Shown here: piece after piece, positions 1 through 5,431 of the stretch
Numbering within the stretch: position 1 is the first letter of the stretch
Layout: every line of letters starts with the position of its first letter
DNA from: Actinomycetota bacterium
Lineage (GTDB): Bacteria; Actinomycetota; Actinomycetes; Actinomycetales; Angustibacteraceae
Length of the DNA stretch: 12,953 bases
Direction: 5' to 3'
Assembly: GCA_014377795.1 (NCBI GenBank)
Contig: JACMOY010000022.1
Location: 1 to 12,953 of the forward strand
Translations under genes and position numbers: made by a program
The notes under the pieces: model-generated
The model's input: the letters and a program-made list of their open reading frames with translations, nothing else
Database searches by the model: none
Told to the model about the DNA's origin: nothing

Positions 1-1
1 C

Positions 2-241
2 CGCGCCCCCCTCCTCCTGTGCGTGGTGGCGTGCGGCCGCCCCGACGGCTACCTCGAGCGCGGGCTGCTCCCCTGGGACGTGGCGGCCGGTGCCCTGATC
101 GCCCGCGAGGCCGGCGCCGTGGTCAGCGGGCTCGGGCAGGCAGCGGCGGGGTACGAGCTGGTGCTCGCCGCCGGGCCGCGGGTGCACGCGCTGCTGCAGG
201 GCGCCGTCAGCGGGCTGGGCCCCGACACCGACGGGCCCTGA
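2..241 (+). CDS. Inositol monophosphatase family protein, C-terminal part (5' end outside window)
   Basis: The open frame enters from the left edge and gives about 79 C-terminal residues. It contains the Mg2+-dependent phosphatase signature [10 protein letters not shown] followed by [12 protein letters not shown]. The WD aspartate is a metal ligand in inositol monophosphatases (FIG/IMPase superfamily), which hydrolyse inositol-1-phosphate or related sugar phosphates in the cytosol. The preceding [18 protein letters not shown] matches the family's usual helix before that motif. The frame ends at TGA 239-241, four bases before the stop of the converging small gene. In M. tuberculosis the syntenic gene is suhB (Rv2701c). 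Orthology is inferred from gene order and one motif, because the N-terminal metal-binding motifs lie outside the window. Substrate cannot be assigned. Confidence 0.85.
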   Translation, partial: RAPLLLCVVACGRPDGYLERGLLPWDVAAGALIAREAGAVVSGLGQAAAGYELVLAAGPRVHALLQGAVSGLGPDTDGP

Positions 242-252
242 CCGCTCAGGCC
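234..252. terminator. Hairpin at convergent stop codons, candidate bidirectional terminator
   Basis: CCTGA (237-241) and TCAGG (246-250) form a perfect inverted repeat around the loop CCGC. After a one-base bulge, GG 234-235 can pair with CC 251-252. The stop codons of both converging genes lie in the stem. A second GC-only pairing, GGGCCC 217-222 with 233-238, is a possible alternative. There is no T-tract on either side, which is common for actinobacterial terminators but leaves the call uncertain. Confidence 0.45.
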
Positions 253-440
253 GGCTCGCGCTGCTCGAGCTCGACCAGGTCGACCACGGTCACGCCGTTG
301 CTGTCGGCCAACCGGGTCAAGGAGTCCAGCTCGCCCTCGCGCACACCCACCAGGTAGTCGTCGCCGTCGGCCAGGGCCTGCTGCAGCGCCCGACGGGCGG
401 CGCCGACCCGGGCGCTGATCTGCTGGGTGAACTCGTCCAC
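246..440 (-). CDS. Small uncharacterised protein, 64 aa
   Basis: I do not recognise a named family. The GTG start (CAC at 438-440) is preceded on the minus strand by a strong Shine-Dalgarno sequence, GGAGGT (445-450), four bases away, so this is very likely a real gene. The product is acidic, soluble and probably helical. An amphipathic first half (residues 3-25, with QQISARVGAARRALQQAL) leads to a DGDDYLVGVREGELDSLTRLAD segment and a Val-rich tail (NGVTVVDLVELEQ). There is no signal peptide, membrane segment or cysteine. It converges on the IMPase gene with four bases between the stops, and its promoter should lie in 441-738, where a PHO-box-like repeat is found. I recall similar small proteins in other actinomycetes, but no function. 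Confidence 0.75.
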   Translation of the reverse strand: MDEFTQQISARVGAARRALQQALADGDDYLVGVREGELDSLTRLADSNGVTVVDLVELEQREPA

Positions 441-444
441 GTGG

Positions 445-450
445 ACCTCC
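445..450 (-). promoter_or_regulatory. Ribosome binding site of the 64-aa gene
   Basis: GGAGGT on the minus strand, four bases before the GTG at 440. It fixes the start and is the main reason to accept this short gene. Confidence 0.7.
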
Positions 451-498
451 GGGCATCAACGGCACGACGGCGACGGCAGTTGCGCCGACGCCACAGGG

Positions 499-534
499 TG
501 ACGTCAGCCGGCGCCTGCGTGCAAGTGCGCCGGC
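499..534. repeat. TGACGTCA palindrome followed by an 8-bp-arm hairpin
   Basis: TGACGTCA (499-506) is a perfect 8-bp palindrome. Directly next to it, GCCGGCGC (507-514) and GCGCCGGC (527-534) are perfect inverted arms around a 12-base spacer. If the 64-aa gene is transcribed from near position 550, the hairpin lies in its 5' leader about 65-95 bases before the start. It could instead be a protein-binding site. The sequence alone does not decide. Confidence 0.45.
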
Positions 535-544
535 CGCCGTTCGA

Positions 545-562
545 GGTGAACGTCGGGTGAAC
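545..562 (-). promoter_or_regulatory. PHO-box-like tandem repeat, candidate PhoP operator
   Basis: On the minus strand, GTTCACC occurs twice (556-562 and 545-551), the copies starting exactly 11 bp apart, that is GTTCACC-CGAC-GTTCACC. Tandem 11-bp units with the core GTTCACC are the known DNA-binding pattern of Streptomyces PhoP, the response regulator of phosphate limitation. Flanking 11-bp units do not match, so only two units are seen. The site lies about 105-120 bp upstream of the 64-aa gene and about 180 bp upstream of the DUF4193 gene. Which gene it would control, if any, is inference. Confidence 0.45.
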
Positions 563-627
563 CCTGAAGCGTCTGGCGGGCCCGATGGGGCGCCGCCGCC
601 CGGGATGCGCAACAATCCGCCTCTGCA

Positions 628-642
628 GCAGCCATCGGCTGC
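628..642. repeat. Perfect 15-bp inverted repeat upstream of the DUF4193 gene
   Basis: GCAGCC-ATC-GGCTGC has 6-bp perfect arms and a 3-base centre, about 100 bp before the DUF4193 start. It may be an operator or a leader hairpin. No regulator can be named. Confidence 0.35.
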
Positions 643-686
643 GACAGACCCGAACGACAGCGGGCACAAACTCGGGCTCGGAGGCG

Positions 687-692
687 TTGACA
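687..692 (+). promoter_or_regulatory. Possible -35 element for the DUF4193 gene
   Basis: TTGACA is an exact match to the sigma-70-type -35 consensus, 47 bp before the DUF4193 ATG and in the right orientation. No convincing -10 (TANNNT) is found 16-19 bp downstream, so the call is weak. A GGAGG ribosome-binding site at 723-727 precedes the start at 739 with an 11-base spacer. Confidence 0.3.
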
Positions 693-738
693 CGCCGCAT
701 GCCGCACCGCACCACCATTCTCGGAGGACGACCACACG

Positions 739-1035
739 ATGGCGACTGACTACGACGCACCCCGCAAGACCGACGACGACCTCGGCGAGGACAGTCTCGA
801 GGAGCTGAAGGCCCGTCGCGTCGACAAGAGTGCTTCTGCCGTCGACGTCGACGAGACCGAGCAGGCAGAGGGTTTCGAGCTGCCCGGGGCCGACCTGTCG
901 AACGAAGAGCTCTCGGTGCGGGTGCTGCCGCGTCAGGCCGACGAGTTCACCTGCAGCGTCTGCTTCCTGGTCAAGCACCGCAGCCAGCTGGCGGTCGAGG
1001 ACACCGCTCAGCTGGTCTGCCGCGAGTGCGCCTGA
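739..1035 (+). CDS. DUF4193 family protein, acidic zinc-ribbon-like, 98 aa
   Basis: The protein opens with MATDYDAPRKTDDD and EDSLEELKARRVDKSAS, the highly conserved DUF4193 signature of actinobacteria. The middle (GFELPGADLSNEELSVRVLP) is also typical. Two CxxC pairs, C72/C75 (TCSVC) and C94/C97 (CREC), would form a four-cysteine zinc knuckle at the C-terminus. The family has no established function. The acidic N-terminal half is probably disordered and the protein is soluble. The start is fixed by the conserved N-terminus, with GGAGG at 723-727. The syntenic M. tuberculosis gene is Rv2699c (from memory). The last 28 bases, which encode the second CxxC, overlap the 3' end of the opposing DUF3093 gene. 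Confidence 0.93.
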   Translation: MATDYDAPRKTDDDLGEDSLEELKARRVDKSASAVDVDETEQAEGFELPGADLSNEELSVRVLPRQADEFTCSVCFLVKHRSQLAVEDTAQLVCRECA

Positions 1036-1508
1036 TCGACGGCGCAGCGGTCGATCTCGGCCCGCAGGGCGGCACTCGCGCGGTCCGGACGCCGCGAGGA
1101 GACCAGCCAGAACGGGACGGGATCGTCGGGGTCGGCCACCTCGACGGCGAAGCCGGCCGCGATCCAACCCCGCTGGCACAGGTAGGCCCGGGCGTCGGCC
1201 CGGGGGCCCCGCAGGGCGCTCATCTGGGTGGCGTCCAGCTCGCGCACGACCCCCAGCTGACCCACCGGGATCTGCGCCCGGCCGGCGACCAGCCGTTCGT
1301 CGCCGACGGTCACGACGGCGCTCGGGCGCAGCAGCGCCCAGGCCGCGGCCACGACGGCGGCGACGGCCACCGGCACCGCCACCCGCGCGCCGAAGGCGGT
1401 GAGCACGACCAGACCGCTGCTCGCCGCGACCGGCAGCGCCGCAAGCCACACCCACGGCGCCGGGGTCAGACGCTCGACGTACGTCCGGGTCGCGCGTGGT
1501 GCCGCCAT
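1008..1508 (-). CDS. DUF3093 family membrane protein, 166 aa
   Basis: The sequence has the DUF3093 layout. A short basic N-terminus with TYVERLTPAPWVW is followed by two adjacent membrane helices (about residues 19-39 and 42-61) and a roughly 100-residue cytosolic domain with RPSAVVTVGDERLVAG, AYLCQRGWIAAGFAVEVADPDDPVPFWLVSSRRP. The last stretch, ending in a WLVSSRRP-type motif, is the best-conserved part of the family as I recall it. Function is unknown; it sits in the inner membrane. The start is ATG (CAT 1506-1508) with only a weak upstream purine stretch. The gene diverges from dut (74 bp between starts) and overlaps the DUF4193 gene tail to tail by 28 bp. The M. tuberculosis positional equivalent is Rv2698. 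Confidence 0.88.
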   Translation of the reverse strand: MAAPRATRTYVERLTPAPWVWLAALPVAASSGLVVLTAFGARVAVPVAVAAVVAAAWALLRPSAVVTVGDERLVAGRAQIPVGQLGVVRELDATQMSALRGPRADARAYLCQRGWIAAGFAVEVADPDDPVPFWLVSSRRPDRASAALRAEIDRCAVDQAHSRQTS

Positions 1509-1569
1509 GACGTCCAGGGTGCCACGGGCCGCGCGCGGCCGCGGGACCGAGGGCGGGCGGCGAAGGCGT

Positions 1570-1575
1570 TAGGGT
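1570..1575 (+). promoter_or_regulatory. -10 box for a leaderless dut transcript
   Basis: TAGGGT lies seven bases before the dut ATG (1583), the spacing expected if transcription starts at or next to the A of the ATG. No Shine-Dalgarno sequence precedes the ATG, which supports a leaderless mRNA. No clear -35 is visible. Confidence 0.6.
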
Positions 1576-1582
1576 CACCGCG

Positions 1583-2125
1583 ATGACCCTGTCCGCCGCC
1601 GACCGCGTCTCGGCGCAGCCGATCGGCACCGTCGACGTCCGGCTCATGCTGCTGGACGACGCGCTGCCGGCTCCGACGTACGCCCATCCCGGCGATGCCG
1701 GGGCCGACCTGGTCACGCGGGTCGACCTCACGCTCGCCCCCGGTGAGCGGGCCAGCGTGCCGACCGGTGTCGCGATCGCGCTGCCCGAGGGGTACGCGGC
1801 CTTCGTGCACCCTCGGTCGGGGCTGGCGGCGCGGCACGGCATCACGGTGGTCAACGCGCCGGGCACCGTCGACGCGGGCTACCGCGGCGAGATCCTGGTG
1901 ACCCTGCTCAACACCGACGCCACCGAGCCGCTGACGCTGAGCCGGGGTGACCGGGTGGCCCAGCTGGTGGTGCAACGGGTCGAGCGCGCCAGGTTCGTGC
2001 TGGTTCAGGACGTCGACGAGCTGGACGCGTCGGCGCGCGGCACCGGCGGCCACGGCTCGACCGGTCTGGCCAGTGCGCACGTTTCGGACGTCGGGGCCAG
2101 CGCCCCGGAGGGAGATGCACCGTGA
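1583..2125 (+). CDS. dut: dUTP diphosphatase (dUTPase), trimeric type, 180 aa
   Basis: Hydrolyses dUTP to dUMP and pyrophosphate in the cytosol, keeping uracil out of DNA and supplying dUMP for thymidylate. All five trimeric-dUTPase motifs are present: 1, GDAGADL (37-43); 2, HPRSGLA (76-82); 3, NAPGTVDAGYRGEI (91-104) with catalytic D97 and uracil-stacking Y100; 4, GDRVAQLVVQRV (122-133); 5, ARGTGGHGSTG (151-161), with His where many enzymes have Phe, as in the mycobacterial enzyme. It is longer than the usual 150-155 residues, with about 15 extra residues at the N-terminus and 19 after motif 5. The ATG at 1583 is favoured by the TAGGGT box seven bases upstream. It is first gene of the operon; its stop overlaps the next start (GTGA). 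Confidence 0.97.
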   Translation: MTLSAADRVSAQPIGTVDVRLMLLDDALPAPTYAHPGDAGADLVTRVDLTLAPGERASVPTGVAIALPEGYAAFVHPRSGLAARHGITVVNAPGTVDAGYRGEILVTLLNTDATEPLTLSRGDRVAQLVVQRVERARFVLVQDVDELDASARGTGGHGSTGLASAHVSDVGASAPEGDAP

Positions 2126-2907
2126 GCCTGTTCAAGCGCAAGGGCGCCAAGGGCGAGGACGCCACGCCGCCGGGTACCACGCCACCGGACGAGTCCGGCG
2201 ACCTGCCGGAGGTGGATCGCGAAGCCGCCGACGACACCGCCGAGGCGACCCCGGTGCGCGAGCCGGGTGTCGGCCCCTTCGACGTCACCGAGGTGGACGG
2301 CTCGCAGGAGCGGTTGGACGTCGGCGCCTTGTGGCTGCCGCTGGTCGACGGCATCGAGCTGCAGCTGCAGATGGACGAGGGCAGCGGTCAGGTGACCGGC
2401 GTGTTCGTCGTCCTCGGCGACTCGGCTGTGCAGCTGCAGGCGTTCGCCGCACCTCGACACGAGGGCATCTGGCGCGAGGTGTGCGGCGAGATCGCCGCCG
2501 GCATCACCGAGCAGGGCGGCACGGCCGACCCGGGCGTCGGCCCGTTCGGCCACGAGCTGCTCGCGCGCGTACCGAGCACCCAGCCCGACGGCAAGGTCGG
2601 GTTCCAGCCGCTGCGCTTCACCGGCGTCGACGGGCCACGCTGGTTGCTACGGGCGGTCTTCCACGGCCAGGCCGCGATCGACGCGGCGGCGGCCGAGGCG
2701 CTGGAGGCGCTCGTGGCGCAGGTCGTCGTGGTCCGCGGCAGCGAGCCGATGGGCCCGCGCGAGCTGCTGCCCCTGCACCTACCGGCCGGTGCCGAGGAGT
2801 CGGGCGAGGGGCAGGTCGAGGGGTCGGGCGAGGTCGAGGACGGGCCCGGCGCCGCGGACGACCTGAACCCGTTCGAGCGCGGCCCCGAGATCACCGAACG
2901 ACGCTGA
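2122..2907 (+). CDS. DUF3710 domain-containing protein, 261 aa
   Basis: The GTG start overlaps the dut stop by four bases (GTGA), and the strong ribosome-binding purine run GGAGGGAGA (2107-2115) lies inside the end of dut, so translation is coupled. Residues 1-50 are charged and low-complexity (SLFKRKGAKGED, then Pro/Glu/Asp-rich). The core (about 51-222) carries DUF3710 features: GPFDVTEVDG, LDVGALWLPLVDGIELQLQMDE, EGIWREVCGEIAAGI and FTGVDGPRWLLRAVFHG. An acidic Gly/Glu linker precedes the conserved-looking end LNPFERGPEITERR. There is no membrane segment. The family has no proven function. Its tight coupling to dut and the downstream OB-fold gene hints at a nucleic-acid or nucleotide role, which is inference. 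The M. tuberculosis equivalent is Rv2696c. Confidence 0.93.
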   Translation: MSLFKRKGAKGEDATPPGTTPPDESGDLPEVDREAADDTAEATPVREPGVGPFDVTEVDGSQERLDVGALWLPLVDGIELQLQMDEGSGQVTGVFVVLGDSAVQLQAFAAPRHEGIWREVCGEIAAGITEQGGTADPGVGPFGHELLARVPSTQPDGKVGFQPLRFTGVDGPRWLLRAVFHGQAAIDAAAAEALEALVAQVVVVRGSEPMGPRELLPLHLPAGAEESGEGQVEGSGEVEDGPGAADDLNPFERGPEITERR

Positions 2908-2918
2908 CCGCGCGCGCG

Positions 2919-2924
2919 TAGGCT
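2919..2924 (+). promoter_or_regulatory. -10 box for a leaderless internal transcript of the OB-fold gene
   Basis: TAGGCT lies six bases before the ATG at 2931, in the short gap after the DUF3710 stop. No Shine-Dalgarno sequence precedes the ATG. This looks like a second, leaderless start of transcription inside the operon. Confidence 0.5.
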
Positions 2925-2930
2925 GCTGCC

Positions 2931-3308
2931 ATGGCGTCGACACCCGGCCGGTTCACCTCCGTCCTGCACCGGCTCACCAGCTCGCAGCAGGTGCTCGAGG
3001 ACGAGGACCTGCTGGCCGCGTCCGGCAGGGCGGGGGGGACGCCGGTGCGCGAGCTGCCCGACCGCCGCGAGGCCTGCGTGTGCGGCACCGTGCGGTCGGT
3101 GACGCTGCGGCCGCGAGCCGGGGTGCCCGCCCTGGTCGCCGAGCTGTACGACGGCACCGGCACGCTGACGGTGGTCTGGCTGGGGCGCCGGCAGATCGCC
3201 GGCATCGTCCCGGGTCGCCGGCTGCGGGTGCACGGTCGGGTCGCCCAGCGCGACGGTCAGCCCGTGGTGTTCAACCCCGCGTACGAGCTGCTGCCCGGCG
3301 GGGCCTAG
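2931..3308 (+). CDS. OB-fold nucleic-acid-binding domain protein, 125 aa
   Basis: A single-domain protein with an OB-fold of the RecG-wedge/tRNA-anticodon type (PF01336-like). After a helical N-terminus (MASTPGRFTSVLHRLTSSQQ), a five-strand pattern runs through residues 47-118: EACVCGTVRSVTL, ALVAELYDGTGTLTVVWLG, GIVPGRRLRVHGRVAQRDGQPVVFNPAYELL. The DGTGTLTVVWLG and PGRRLRVHGRV motifs are the core signature. It probably binds single-stranded nucleic acid in the cytosol, but its target is unknown. The start follows DUF3710 by 23 bp and has a leaderless-type box upstream. The stop TAG shares its G with the GTG of the next gene. The syntenic M. tuberculosis gene is Rv2694c. Confidence 0.9.
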   Translation: MASTPGRFTSVLHRLTSSQQVLEDEDLLAASGRAGGTPVRELPDRREACVCGTVRSVTLRPRAGVPALVAELYDGTGTLTVVWLGRRQIAGIVPGRRLRVHGRVAQRDGQPVVFNPAYELLPGGA

Positions 3309-3979
3309 TGCCGCCGTCCGACGTCGCCCTGGCGGACGCGCTCGGGGCGGTGCCCGAGGGAGCGACCACGGTCGAGGAGGTCGTGCGCGCGCGGCTGGCT
3401 GAGAGCGTCGGCGGGTGGCGCGGGTCGGTCGAGACGGCGCTGCCGACGGTGGCGTTCGTCGTGACCTGGGCCCTGACCCACCAGGTGCGCACCTCGCTGC
3501 TGGCCGCCGCCGCGCCCGTGGCACTGGCTGTGCTCGTCCGGCTCGCGCAGCGCCAGACCCTGCGCTACGCACTGGGCAGCCTGGCCGCGCTCGCCATCGC
3601 GGGATTCTTCGCACTGCGCACCGGCCGGGCGCAGGACGTGTTCTTGCCGGGCATCCTCTACAGCTGCGGGCTGACCGTGCTCACGCTGCTCTCGGTGGTG
3701 ACCCGGTGGCCGATGGTCGGGTTCGCGCTGGGGTCGACGTCGGCCGACCCGCTCGCCTGGCGCACCCACGCCGGCGTGGTGCGGCTGTGCCAGCGGCTGA
3801 CCCTGGTGCTGTGCGCTCTGTACGCGGTGCGCGCGGTGATCATGCTGCCGCTCTACCTCGCCGGCCAGGTCGGCCTGCTCGGGGTGGCCAAGATCGCCCT
3901 GGGCTGGCCGTTGTACCTGGTCGCCGTCGCGGGGATGGGCGCGCTGCTGCTGCGCGGTCGCACCCCGCTGGTGGCCTAG
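3308..3979 (+). CDS. DUF3159 family multi-pass membrane protein, 223 aa
   Basis: I chose the GTG at 3308, whose G is the last base of the previous TAG stop. An upstream in-frame start would overlap the OB-fold gene by about 230 bp. Residues 35-55 (GGWRGSVETALPTVAFVVTW) carry the DUF3159 hallmark, Gly-Gly followed by an ALPT-Phe segment entering the first helix. About five or six membrane helices follow (roughly 45-60, 63-80, 88-103, 113-132, 162-182 and 186-215), with basic loops such as RLAQRQTLRYALG and TGRAQDVFLPGILYSCG. The family has no established function; it resembles small transporter-like membrane proteins of actinobacteria. No good ribosome-binding site is seen, so translation probably depends on coupling. 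It is last in the dut operon. The equivalent is Rv2693c. Confidence 0.9.
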   Translation: MPPSDVALADALGAVPEGATTVEEVVRARLAESVGGWRGSVETALPTVAFVVTWALTHQVRTSLLAAAAPVALAVLVRLAQRQTLRYALGSLAALAIAGFFALRTGRAQDVFLPGILYSCGLTVLTLLSVVTRWPMVGFALGSTSADPLAWRTHAGVVRLCQRLTLVLCALYAVRAVIMLPLYLAGQVGLLGVAKIALGWPLYLVAVAGMGALLLRGRTPLVA

Positions 3980-3986
3980 CTCGGCC

Positions 3987-4002
3987 CAGCTCCGGTCAGC
4001 TG
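3987..4002. terminator. Short hairpin between convergent genes, weak terminator candidate
   Basis: CAGCT (3987-3991) and AGCTG (3998-4002) pair around a six-base loop at the tail-to-tail junction of the DUF3159 and ceoC genes. AGCT also recurs every 10 bp here (3978, 3988, 3998). The stem is short and has no T-tract. Confidence 0.25.
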
Positions 4003-4673
4003 CGCCGCAGGACGTGCCCGGGCGACAGCATCTGCTCCAGCGCCGACTCGCTCTCGGGGACGGTGAGGAACAGCAGCTCGTCGCCGGCCTCGAGGGCGTC
4101 GTCGCGGGTCGGGGCGATGGGCCGGTTCTGGCGGATCACGCCGACCAGGATGGTGTCGGCGGGCCAGCTCAGGTCACCGACCCGGACCCCGGCGTACGTC
4201 GAGTCGCGGGGCAGGGTCATCGACACCATCGTGGCGTGACCCTGCTGGAACTCGAAGATCCGCACCAGGTCACCGACGCTGACGGCTTCCTCGACCAGGG
4301 CGGTCATCAGCCGCGGCGTCGATACCGCGACGTCGACCCCCCACGCCTCGTCGAACATCCACTCGTTCTTGGGGTTGTTGACCCGCGCGACCGTGCGGGG
4401 CACCCCGAACTCGGTCTTGGCGATCAGCGAGACGACCAGGTTGGCCTTGTCGTCGCCGGTGGCCGCCACGACGACGTCGCAGCTCTCGAGGCCGGCCTCG
4501 TTCAGCGCCGAGATCTCGCAGGCGTCGGCGAGCAGCCACTCGGCGTCGGCGACCCGCGCGGTCTGCACGGCGCGCGGCTCCTTGTCGACGATCAGGACGT
4601 GGTGGCCGTTGGCGAGCAGCTCACGGGCCACCGAGCGGCCCACGCTGCCCGCACCGGTGATGACGACGCGCAT
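3996..4673 (-). CDS. ceoC: TrkA-type potassium regulator, second RCK protein, 225 aa
   Basis: A cytosolic RCK protein regulating potassium transport. The N-terminal Rossmann domain (1 to about 118) has the dinucleotide motif GAGSVG (7-12), the acidic ribose-binding residue D30 in VLIVDKE, and the LLADAC turn near D50. The C-terminal RCK_C domain (about 136-219) has VRVGDLSWPADTILVGVIRQNRP and LEAGDELLFLTVPE. It is half the length of E. coli TrkA, so it is one of a split pair. The ATG (CAT 4671-4673) is preceded by GAGGGAG (4679-4685) five bases upstream, overlapping the end of ceoB, so the two are translationally coupled. M. tuberculosis ceoC (Rv2692) is the positional equivalent. No TrkH/TrkG channel gene is in the window. 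The partner may be the divergent permease. Confidence 0.93.
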   Translation of the reverse strand: MRVVITGAGSVGRSVARELLANGHHVLIVDKEPRAVQTARVADAEWLLADACEISALNEAGLESCDVVVAATGDDKANLVVSLIAKTEFGVPRTVARVNNPKNEWMFDEAWGVDVAVSTPRLMTALVEEAVSVGDLVRIFEFQQGHATMVSMTLPRDSTYAGVRVGDLSWPADTILVGVIRQNRPIAPTRDDALEAGDELLFLTVPESESALEQMLSPGHVLRRS

Positions 4674-4683
4674 GGGGACTCCC

Positions 4684-5346
4684 TCAGTCGTGGTGGGGCG
4701 TGGCGGCCAGCGCGGCCTCGGCCCGGCGCAGGTCGGACTCGACCAGCGTGAACTGCAGCACGTCGCCGTCCTGCATCAAGGTGGTGGCGTCGGGCACCAG
4801 CCCGTGCCCCAGGCGGGTCAGGTAGGCCAACCGCACGCCGCCCGCGGTGGCGACCTCGTCGACGCGCCGTCCCACCCAGCCCGGGTGCACCGGGATGTCG
4901 GCCAGCAGCACCTCGCCGCTGGGGTCGCGGTACGTCGGGGCCGCGCCGGCAGGCAGCAGCCGGCGGATCATCTGGTCCGAGGTCCACTTCACCGTCGCCA
5001 CCGTGGGGATGCCCAGCCGCTGGTAGATCTCGGCGCGGCCCGGGTCGTAGATGCGGGCGACGACGTTGTCGACCCCGAACGTCTCGCGGGCGACCCGCGC
5101 GGCGAGGATGTTGGAGTTGTCACCGCTGCTGACGGCCGCGAAGGCGTGCGCGCTCTCGATGCCCGCCTCGAGCTGGATGTCGCGGTCGAAGCCGACGCCG
5201 TTGATGCGCCGCCCCTCGAACGAGGCCCCGAGGCGGCGGAACGCGGACTCGTCCTGGTCGATGACGGCCACGTCGTGGCCCTGGGCCTCGAGGCTGTGGG
5301 CCAGGGTCGATCCGACCCGGCCGCAGCCCATGATCACGAAGTGCAC
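4684..5346 (-). CDS. ceoB: TrkA-type potassium regulator, first RCK protein, 220 aa
   Basis: A single-unit RCK protein: Rossmann domain with MGCGRVG (GCGRVG at 7-12), acidic D30 in VAVIDQDE, the VSSGDNSNILAARVARE loop (72-88) and ARIYDPGRAEIYQRLG (97-112), then an RCK_C domain (about 137-205) with LLADIPVHPGWVGRRVDEV and LMQDGDVLQFTLVES. It would act in the cytosol as a nucleotide-sensing gating subunit of a potassium transporter. The GTG start (CAC 5344-5346) follows the purine run GAGAGGGAT by a few bases. Ten bases separate its stop from ceoC. It diverges from the KimA-like permease across 85 bp. From memory, M. tuberculosis ceoB is Rv2691. Confidence 0.93.
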   Translation of the reverse strand: MHFVIMGCGRVGSTLAHSLEAQGHDVAVIDQDESAFRRLGASFEGRRINGVGFDRDIQLEAGIESAHAFAAVSSGDNSNILAARVARETFGVDNVVARIYDPGRAEIYQRLGIPTVATVKWTSDQMIRRLLPAGAAPTYRDPSGEVLLADIPVHPGWVGRRVDEVATAGGVRLAYLTRLGHGLVPDATTLMQDGDVLQFTLVESDLRRAEAALAATPHHD

Positions 5347-5393
5347 GGATCCCTCTCGCAGGTCGTCGGCACCAGGGTTCTGGCTGCCCCGAA

Positions 5394-5399
5394 ACCGTA
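5394..5399 (-). promoter_or_regulatory. Possible -10 box for ceoB-ceoC
   Basis: TACGGT on the minus strand would place a transcription start near 5387, giving about 40 bases of leader before the ceoB GTG. No -35 match was found, so this is tentative. Confidence 0.25.
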
Positions 5400-5417
5400 C
5401 ACCGGCCCGGGTGCGCC

Positions 5418-5423
5418 TAGCAT
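5418..5423 (+). promoter_or_regulatory. -10 box for a leaderless permease transcript
   Basis: TAGCAT lies eight bases before the GTG at 5432. No ribosome-binding site lies between them, so the permease mRNA is probably leaderless or nearly so. No -35 match is visible. The ATG inside this region (5422) is in another frame. Confidence 0.5.
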
Positions 5424-5431
5424 GACCGTCC

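Noticed and set aside
441..738. A hidden small gene or RNA gene in the largest intergenic stretch
   Set aside because: Short frames here have no ribosome-binding site or family features and no cloverleaf is visible. The structured elements are better read as regulatory sites.
49..1866. A 600-codon open frame on the minus strand across the IMPase, DUF4193 and dut region
   Set aside because: Its product is Arg/Gly/Ala-rich with no family features and it covers several well-supported genes. Long antisense frames are expected in DNA this GC-rich.
3080..3307. Upstream in-frame ATG for the DUF3159 gene
   Set aside because: The extra 76 residues are Arg/Ala/Gly-rich out-of-frame sequence of the OB-fold gene. 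GTG 3308 gives the normal family N-terminus.
3978..4001. AGCT repeated three times at 10-bp intervals
   Set aside because: It lies in the 16-bp gap between two genes. The units are only 4 bp and chance is a sufficient explanation, so it was kept only as part of a weak hairpin.
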